From positions 47,235,781 through 47,299,780 of the forward strand of contig NC_053137.1 in NCBI RefSeq assembly GCF_016808335.1: 64,000 bases of DNA, written 5' to 3'. Below are positions 58,391-64,000 of the stretch, piece after piece. How positions within the stretch are numbered: position 1 is the first letter of the stretch; the number at the start of each line of letters is the position of its first letter. A program made the translations under genes and the position numbers. Under the pieces are notes generated by a model. It ran no database searches. It saw only the letters and a program-made list of their open reading frames with translations, and was not told the DNA's origin. The stretch is from Panicum virgatum. Its lineage: Eukaryota; Streptophyta; Magnoliopsida; Poales; Poaceae.

Positions 58391-60049
58391 TCAATCTCCT
58401 TGATTGGCTCTTGCGTTGTATCCTTGATCATAATACTGCTGAAATGTTCCTCCATTAAATTGTTCCGGTGGCGCCAGACCTAGAAGTCCCATTTGATATG
58501 CAATTCCTGCAGTTCCATCTTCTAGTTGGGTTGTATGCCTCCGGATGGCATCTATATCTTCTATATTTCTTCTCGCATAAGCACCCATAATTCTCATTCC
58601 TTGTTCTGGTTGAGGGAGGTCAAAAAATTGTGCTCCAAATGACGGGTCGGGCATCTCTCCTTGATATGACGAGGGTGGGCATCCGTAGTTGCTAAATGGT
58701 GGGGGTGCCGCCGCAGCGTGCCCCCATGCTTGTTCTTGGCTTCCTTCCCATTGACTCGTCCATCCTTGCGGGTATCCCTGTCCACTTGATGCACCTTGAA
58801 ATTCATTTCTCCAATAAGCAGAACTTGGCGGTGGAAGATTTACTTCTAAGTCTTCTTGATGTGCCGATGCCGATGTCCCTTCAATTAACCTTCCTCTTTT
58901 TGTTTTCTTCACCTTTTTTCCAATATTTTCAACTCGCCAATCAGTCCTCCCTCTTGCAAATAATTTCAGTCTTTGATCGGGGAGGGAAATATCCATCTCA
59001 GAAATAGTAAATCCCTTCTTTTCATCTCCTCCGATATAATGGCCTTGCCTCAAATGATCAATCCCAATATCTCTTCCCGGGACATAAAATTTTTGGATCA
59101 CTCGTAACCTCGGATTCATTGCTCGGGCTATCATTGCGAGATAACATCCCGAACCAACTTCTCCCGTACCGGATGATGCTTCACAAAGCCACCTTTCAAC
59201 CATGATGTTGGTGGGATCAATTACTTGCTTCTTCACCAATGCAGCATACATCCAACTTAATTCCTGGTCGGTGACCTTTGATTCTCTCATCCTCCCGAGA
59301 ATTCTTTTGCTCAACCAAGAGTGGAATATTTGGAGGGTAACATTACTTATATTCTTTCTTTGGCGGTTGACATCTTTTGCTATTTTTGTCCAAAATTCAT
59401 CAAGCTCTCCATCTTCAACTTGCACCATTTCATATGCATTATTTTTGAATCCGAGCAAGCTTCCTATTTCACCATAGGTGATTACTTTCTCTTCATTCTT
59501 GAGCCTAAATTTCAGACATGAAACTTCTTCACCATCCACCATTTCTGTTGATTTTTCTAATGTCATGAACATCTCAAGAGCCACTTCTTCTTGCATATCA
59601 ACCGTGACACCATCGGAAATTAACTTCCAACCGATGTTCTCCAATAGCTCATAGATGTCATGATGAAATCCCAGCTTCACCAATGCTTCATCATCAAAAT
59701 CATAATTTGCTCGTAGTCTTCCCTTCATGAACTTGAGCCTTTCTTCTTCTTCCATCGACAAGATAATAAACCCATATTCTGAATTCTTGGGCTTGTATGG
59801 TGGTGGTGCGGATGACCTTGTCGAACGCCGTGGAGGAGGTGGCATCCCTTCGGTGAATCTCATGGAGGAGCTTCTCGGGTCTCTCATCCCACCAAGGAGC
59901 AACATGTCGCTCCTCGGTGCGGGGTTGTCTTCCTCCATGCTCCGCGGAGACTCGGAGACCGAGTGCCTCCGCGAAGAACTTGCCGATGCGTCGGATGTTG
60001 ATGAACGTGTCCTTCTCCTCCCGGCGATGAACTTCATGAGGCCACTCAT
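58391..60049 (-). CDS. ATHILA ORF-1-type retroelement protein
   Basis: The ATG at 60049 gives 552 residues (the open frame extends 22 codons further without an ATG). Layout: Ser/Arg-rich N-terminus (MSGLMKFIAGRRRTRSS), a Pro/Ser linker, then a conserved central domain (about residues 85-340: SMEEEERLKFMKGRL, LLENIGWKLI, DEFWTKIAKDVNRQ, HSWLSKRILGRMRESKVT, MYAALVKKQVIDPTNIMVER, VGSGCYLAMIARAMNP), and a Gln/Gly/Pro-rich tail. The central part matches the ATHILA ORF-1 family of plant Ty3 elements, placed downstream of pol like an envelope-like frame; role unknown. The frame is intact. A TATA-like box on - (CCTATTTATG, 60290-60299) lies about 240 bp upstream, so it may have its own promoter. Confidence 0.8.
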   Translation of the reverse strand: MSGLMKFIAGRRRTRSSTSDASASSSRRHSVSESPRSMEEDNPAPRSDMLLLGGMRDPRSSSMRFTEGMPPPPRRSTRSSAPPPYKPKNSEYGFIILSMEEEERLKFMKGRLRANYDFDDEALVKLGFHHDIYELLENIGWKLISDGVTVDMQEEVALEMFMTLEKSTEMVDGEEVSCLKFRLKNEEKVITYGEIGSLLGFKNNAYEMVQVEDGELDEFWTKIAKDVNRQRKNISNVTLQIFHSWLSKRILGRMRESKVTDQELSWMYAALVKKQVIDPTNIMVERWLCEASSGTGEVGSGCYLAMIARAMNPRLRVIQKFYVPGRDIGIDHLRQGHYIGGDEKKGFTISEMDISLPDQRLKLFARGRTDWRVENIGKKVKKTKRGRLIEGTSASAHQEDLEVNLPPPSSAYWRNEFQGASSGQGYPQGWTSQWEGSQEQAWGHAAAAPPPFSNYGCPPSSYQGEMPDPSFGAQFFDLPQPEQGMRIMGAYARRNIEDIDAIRRHTTQLEDGTAGIAYQMGLLGLAPPEQFNGGTFQQYYDQGYNARANQGD

Positions 60050-60289
60050 GGTGACTCCTTGCTGCACACACTCAAAAACAAACACACCGGGGGTTTCTTG
60101 CCGGCGGGAGAACAATATATCGAAGAGTGGAACAAACTAGGAATTGTGGTGAATTTTCTGAGATTTTTGGAGTAGATTTTGGTGGACGAATTTTTCAGGG
60201 CTCTAACTGATGTTTCTGGGCAAAGAACTTGAAGAACATAAGTAAGGAAATGAGTGAGGAGCATACCTGCCAAAGGGGAGCACCAGAGG

Positions 60290-60345
60290 GCATAAATAGG
60301 GGCCAGGCCGGCCGGCCTAGGGCCTTGGGGCCGGCCGGCCTAGGG
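60290..60345 (-). promoter_or_regulatory. Internal promoter-like module before the ORF-1-type gene
   Basis: On - two copies of GGCCGGCCGGCC (around 60306-60317 and 60330-60341) are followed within about 15 bp by CCTATTTATG. The same combination of paired GGCCGGCC and TATA box is present in the LTR (TATA near 55920, module 55978-56017). This could start a separate transcript for the gene beginning at 60049. This is inference from position. Confidence 0.5.
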
Positions 60346-61335
60346 TGTTTTTCCCTCTTCTCCACTTCAATTTTCTCTGGTAGATTCCTGGTGCAATTAT
60401 TTGCTTCTGTCCAGTACATCTTGTATGCTTTGCACCGCCCAAATCATGTGAACCACTCCTTCTTTGCCTTTGATGTCCACTTGCAACATTATTTCTCCAC
60501 TTTGTGTCATTCACCTTGTCCCATGCTTAATCATTCATCACATGGTGCCATCTTTGCTGAAAATCACTTGTCCTTCCCATGCATGGCTGCCCCCTCCTTT
60601 GAATCATTTGCATGTGGTGGTAGGTAGAGAGCACAACTCTTTCCCGTGAACTCACTTTGATCAATGGATGTTAATCAAACATATAAATCCTTTCCAAATG
60701 ATGCTTAGATGTTTAATCCTCCTCTAACTTCGAAATTTCAGAATTGACGCAAAGCATGCAATGAGTTTAAATGAATAATTAGAGGGGAATTGAAACATCT
60801 TTACATTTGTAAGTCGAAAAATATTTCCCGACTACGTTAATTTTTGTTGCACCAGAACCGTTCACTTTCATGAATCGATAGCGAACAATCTCGAATTCAA
60901 CCGTGGGTCTTGGGTTTAGGTTCTAATTTTTGCCAAAGTGAGAGAGAGAATTTTGAAAAAGAGAATAATTAAGGTTAGGAAAATTCTAGTCCTATGGTAA
61001 TGAAACTGAAAATTCTCTCTATGTTTGTGTGAACCTACGCATCAAGAATTTAAGTAACATAGCGCGGCTCTACTCGTGTGTTTTAACTCAACTTGGTCCG
61101 GCCGTCATGGAGAGGACGGTCGCCAAAAATAGGTATGGAATTTTGGATGTGGCTTTCTCAAGAAGAGGCAAATAAATCTTAGGATGGCTCATGTCATTGG
61201 TTTAAAATAAGAAATAACATTGGAATGACCGAGCGAATAAAATCCAAATTGAATTGTTCGACCGAACGACCAATTGTTCAAAAGTATATCATGTCCTTGC
61301 GTAGCAAAATTCTCGACTCACTTACCTAAACTTTT

Positions 61336-61473
61336 CACGGGTTGTCCTCCCGGCAGCTTATTCTTGACTCGACGAACGGGTTGAACTCCCGTCAGCTTTA
61401 TTCTTGACTCGACGAACGGGTTGAACTCCCGGCAGCTTTATTCTTGACTCGACGAACGGGTTGCCTCCCGCAA
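61336..61473. repeat. 40-bp tandem repeat
   Basis: Two full 40-bp units (61361-61400, 61401-61440; one base differs, GTCAGC versus GGCAGC), starting TTCTTGACTCGACGAACGGG. A partial third unit follows (61441-61473) and a partial one precedes from about 61336. It sits just below the gag-protease stop codon on the - strand. Confidence 0.92.
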
Positions 61474-61513
61474 AGCGCTTCGTTTATAGTCTATAGCTAG
61501 ACTTTCTTCTTCT

Positions 61514-64000
61514 TCACTTCGGACCGACGCTCGATGATGGCGCTGCAGTCTTGGGTACCCACTTCCGCACAATCCTTGGTGCGGGTTTGTCTTCTACGTT
61601 AGTCGTCTTTTTGGTCTTCACAGGCGGGCTTTTAGCTTTCTTCTTGACGGGTGCAACGATCTTCTTTGTCGCGATGGACGCGACGACTTCTATCTCCTTC
61701 TTCGCTTCCTTCTTGTTCGGCTCCTCTTCTTTCTTTGGCTTCTCCTCTGTGACACGGCGGTGAGGCGGAACATATTTAACATTGATCATGTTGCATACCT
61801 CGAGGCGTGGACGAAACTTGAATTCGCTTGTGGTGCCATTGATGTCGAACTTTATCTCCCCCTTGCCAACGTCGATGTTTGCCCTTGCGGTCTTGAGGAA
61901 AGGCCTCCCAAGTATGAGAGGCGCCTTGCTCCCTTCTCCCATATCGAGAATCACAAAGTCAACGGGGATTAAGTGTTCTCCAATCTTCACGGGCACGTCT
62001 TCGGCGATTCCCAAAGGATAGCGAACGGAATTGTCCGCTAACTCTAGGCACATGGCGGTGGGTTCCAGCTCCGGTAAGCATAGCTTCTCGAACACATTCT
62101 TTGGCATGACGCTCACACTTGCACCGAGATCACAAAGTGCTCTTTCGAACATAAGAGATCCAATGGAACACGGGATGGTAGGACATCCGGGGTCCCTCTT
62201 CTTTTCTGGAGCTTCATTAGCGATTGCCGTGCTGCATTCCTCAGTTAGCTTGACAGTGCTTGGCGGTATCTTGCGCTTGTTTCCCATGATGTCTTTGAAG
62301 TAGCGAGAATACGTCAGAACTTGTAGAGCGTCCAAGAGCGGCATATTGATGCTCAACCTGCGTACCATCTCAACAAATTTGTTGAATTGCTCATCTTCGT
62401 GTTTACCTTTGCGGTATTGTGGCCTTGGCGGTAGAATCTTGGTGTCTATATCATCTAGCTCAAACTCTGGCTCTTCGGTGACTATCTCTGGCATAGGAGT
62501 AGGTGCCTTCTCCTTGATGATGGTCTCCACTTCAACTCTTGGCTTAGGCTTCCTTGCTCCCGCTGCATGTTCGGGTTCTTCGGTCTCCTTTCCCGAGCGA
62601 GTTTGAATTGCCTTAGCCGTCTCTGGACTTTGAGGTTGCCCGGGCAATTTTCCTTCGTTGCTAGATAGGCGTCCGGCGAGCTGGGCTACTTGTGTTTCTA
62701 GCATCTTCATCATGTTGAGTACTTGAAGATTAGAGCTCCCGACCTCCGTCACCTTGCCATCAATGTTCTCCAAGATCTTGTCCATAGCCTTGAACTTGGT
62801 GACGGTGTCCTTGTTGATCTTGCCTTGCTCCTCCATAAACTCCTTCAATTGTATACGAAGAGGCACCGAGTTTTGAATGGAAGAGCTTGCATTAAATTGG
62901 GGTCTACCTTGCCCGTAGCGGAAATTGGTCGGCGGAATCCATTCTCCCTTTTTCATGTAGTCGAGCATCTTGGCTTCCTCCGGGCAATTCTTTTGTACAT
63001 GGCCGTACTCTCCATATTCTTCACATGTAGACCTTGCTTCGGCCGCCTTCAAATCGATAGCTTGGGCTTCTCTCTTTTCCACTTCCATCTTCTCCAACCT
63101 TCTCATGAGCGAGTCGATCTTCCCTTCTAGCACTTCTTCGCGTTCCACTTGTAATACACTCTTCGCGGCGCCCACGGCTTGGAGTGGTTGCAGGCGCCCC
63201 GATGATGCCCATGCGTCATTGTCCGCCACCTTCTTGAATAGTTTGAAAACTTGAGTAGGCGTGAGTTCAATGATAGAGCCTCCGGCCGATGCGTCAATGA
63301 TCCCCCTTGATGCAGTAGTGAGGCCTTGATAGAACTTCTGGACCACATCCTCCCTTGAGAACTTGTGATGAGATACGGCGCGGATGTAGTCATTGAAGCG
63401 CTCATAGGCTTCGGCAATAGTCTCTGTCGGGGCTTGCGCGAATGTTGCAATCTTGTTGCGCAGAATCTGGGTCTTGCCCGGCGAGTAGAACTCCGTCATG
63501 AACTCTTTCATCAAGGACTCCCAATTTTGCACCGTGTGCGGTGGTAGAGAATGAAACCATTGCAGCGCTCTCCCAAGTAGAGAGAATGGAAAGAGCCTCG
63601 CTCTTATTTGATCTTGAGTCATCCCTTGCATGTCGAAGGTGCGGCATAGTTGGAGGAACGCTTGAAGATGTAGATTAGCGTCTTCTTTTCCAGTGAAGGG
63701 CGAGCTTTGCACCATCCTTATGATTGAAGTCTTGATCTCGAACGGAACTCCGATGTTGTCGAGATTTTGGATCGGCAAGTCCCGAACGTCCGGAGTGCAT
63801 AGCTCTCCGATCGTACGCTCCGGCTCCGGTTGCGCCATCCCTTGGTGAAGTGACGCCTCCTTTGGACTTGTTGGTGGAGTTGCTTGAGGTGAAGACGATG
63901 AATCGTCGGCTTCAACTTTTGGATCTACTAGTTCCGGCTTCTTTGATCGTGCTTCTCGTCTCCTTTGCCTATAAATTTTTTCTGGATCATCCACAAAATT
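61514..64000 (-). CDS. Athila-type gag-protease polyprotein, 5' end outside the window
   Basis: Open from the window edge to a stop at 61514; the first GTG-like position at 63994 need not be the true start, so the N-terminus is probably outside. Counting from there (826 residues): gag core about 95-265 (PFTGKEDANLHLQAFLQL, ARLFPFSLLGRALQWF, FYSPGKTQILRNKI, ETIAEAYERFNDYIR); zinc knuckle about 324-337, reading CEEYGEYGHVQKNC where CX2CX4HX4C is expected, so the second Cys is Tyr; Glu/Pro/Lys linker; retropepsin with ALCDLGASVSVMP and LILGRPFLKTARANID (about 600-700); a Lys-rich tail. Athila gag-pol normally continues into reverse transcriptase; here a stop ends it. Gag and protease frames are intact, so the copy may be young. 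Confidence 0.88.
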   Translation of the reverse strand, partial: NFVDDPEKIYRQRRREARSKKPELVDPKVEADDSSSSPQATPPTSPKEASLHQGMAQPEPERTIGELCTPDVRDLPIQNLDNIGVPFEIKTSIIRMVQSSPFTGKEDANLHLQAFLQLCRTFDMQGMTQDQIRARLFPFSLLGRALQWFHSLPPHTVQNWESLMKEFMTEFYSPGKTQILRNKIATFAQAPTETIAEAYERFNDYIRAVSHHKFSREDVVQKFYQGLTTASRGIIDASAGGSIIELTPTQVFKLFKKVADNDAWASSGRLQPLQAVGAAKSVLQVEREEVLEGKIDSLMRRLEKMEVEKREAQAIDLKAAEARSTCEEYGEYGHVQKNCPEEAKMLDYMKKGEWIPPTNFRYGQGRPQFNASSSIQNSVPLRIQLKEFMEEQGKINKDTVTKFKAMDKILENIDGKVTEVGSSNLQVLNMMKMLETQVAQLAGRLSSNEGKLPGQPQSPETAKAIQTRSGKETEEPEHAAGARKPKPRVEVETIIKEKAPTPMPEIVTEEPEFELDDIDTKILPPRPQYRKGKHEDEQFNKFVEMVRRLSINMPLLDALQVLTYSRYFKDIMGNKRKIPPSTVKLTEECSTAIANEAPEKKRDPGCPTIPCSIGSLMFERALCDLGASVSVMPKNVFEKLCLPELEPTAMCLELADNSVRYPLGIAEDVPVKIGEHLIPVDFVILDMGEGSKAPLILGRPFLKTARANIDVGKGEIKFDINGTTSEFKFRPRLEVCNMINVKYVPPHRRVTEEKPKKEEEPNKKEAKKEIEVVASIATKKIVAPVKKKAKSPPVKTKKTTNVEDKPAPRIVRKWVPKTAAPSSSVGPK

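Larger units (their letters stand above)
60116..61513 (-). other. Non-coding stretch where pol is expected
   Basis: It lies between gag-protease and the ORF-1-type gene. It contains a paired GGCCGGCC module beside a - strand TATA-like box (60290-60345) and a 40-bp tandem repeat (61361-61473). No reverse transcriptase, RNase H or integrase motif is visible in any frame. Confidence 0.75.
55107..64000 (-). mobile_element. Athila-type Ty3/gypsy element lacking reverse transcriptase and integrase
   Basis: On the - strand, from the right edge: gag-protease (64000-61514), a 1.46 kb non-coding stretch, an ATHILA ORF-1-type gene (60049-58391), a 1.8 kb non-coding stretch, polypurine tract and 3' LTR (56527-55107). 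Reverse transcriptase, RNase H and integrase do not appear where they should follow the protease, so mobility would need a helper element. It is nested in the Tat-type element. Five bases left of the LTR are CTAGC; the partner TSD and 5' LTR are outside the window. Confidence 0.85.

Noticed and set aside
61336..61473. 40-bp repeat as a CRISPR-like or coding repeat
   Set aside because: Units are contiguous with no spacers, lie outside the frames, and belong to the Athila-type element.
1..64000. CRISPR arrays, rRNA, tRNA
   Set aside because: No spaced palindromic array or rRNA-like sequence was seen. tRNA genes were looked for by eye only, by T-arm-like words; none was convincing, and a covariance search would be needed to exclude them.

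Overview
This is nuclear DNA from a grass. Evidence: genes with many short GT-AG introns, GC-rich 5' exons beside AT-rich spacers, and dense grass-type mobile DNA (Tourist and Stowaway MITEs, hAT and Mutator-like elements, a Helitron, an L1-type LINE, Sirevirus-, Tat- and Athila-type LTR elements). The three host genes also look like grass proteins. A panicoid or related grass is my guess from general look only; no marker fixes the species.

Layout. 1-17.7 kb is a spacer packed with elements, most with readable target-site duplications (TSDs): a fold-back Mutator-like element (1245-2124), three MITEs, a Sirevirus-like solo LTR (4712-6811), a Stowaway holding a small Helitron (8772-9220), a hAT element (10979-12546), a long-TIR Mutator-like element (13180-14606) and a poly(A) retroposon (16853-17702). 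18.0-22.8 kb holds an intact eight-exon HAK/KUP potassium transporter gene (+). 27.0-29.5 kb holds a five-exon XRI1-like gene (+), linked in Arabidopsis to meiosis and genome stability. 29.5-44.7 kb is spacer with a gene-fragment-bearing Tourist-like element, a dead L1-type LINE (-), and a Pack-MULE carrying a rearranged piece of a BOI-type RING-finger E3 ligase gene.

44.7-51.8 kb holds a nuclear gene for a predicted organelle-targeted YaaW-like (UPF0174) protein. It is broken twice: a 2.6 kb solo LTR lies in exon 10 with a perfect 5-bp TSD, and the last exon runs directly into the terminal LTR of a Tat-type Ty3 retrotransposon. From 51,759 to the window end is a nested stack. The Tat remnant carries a decayed integrase (-) and a clean three-exon antisense gene (+). 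An Athila-type element (-) is inserted into it; it keeps gag-protease and an ATHILA ORF-1-type gene but shows no reverse transcriptase or integrase where pol should be. Its 5' end lies beyond the window.

The host genes do not form a pathway. The main story is element biology: gene capture, nested insertion, convergent promoters in fold-back arms, and promoter-like palindrome arrays in two unrelated LTR families. Exon borders were set by eye from GT-AG sites and reading frame; no transcript data were available.
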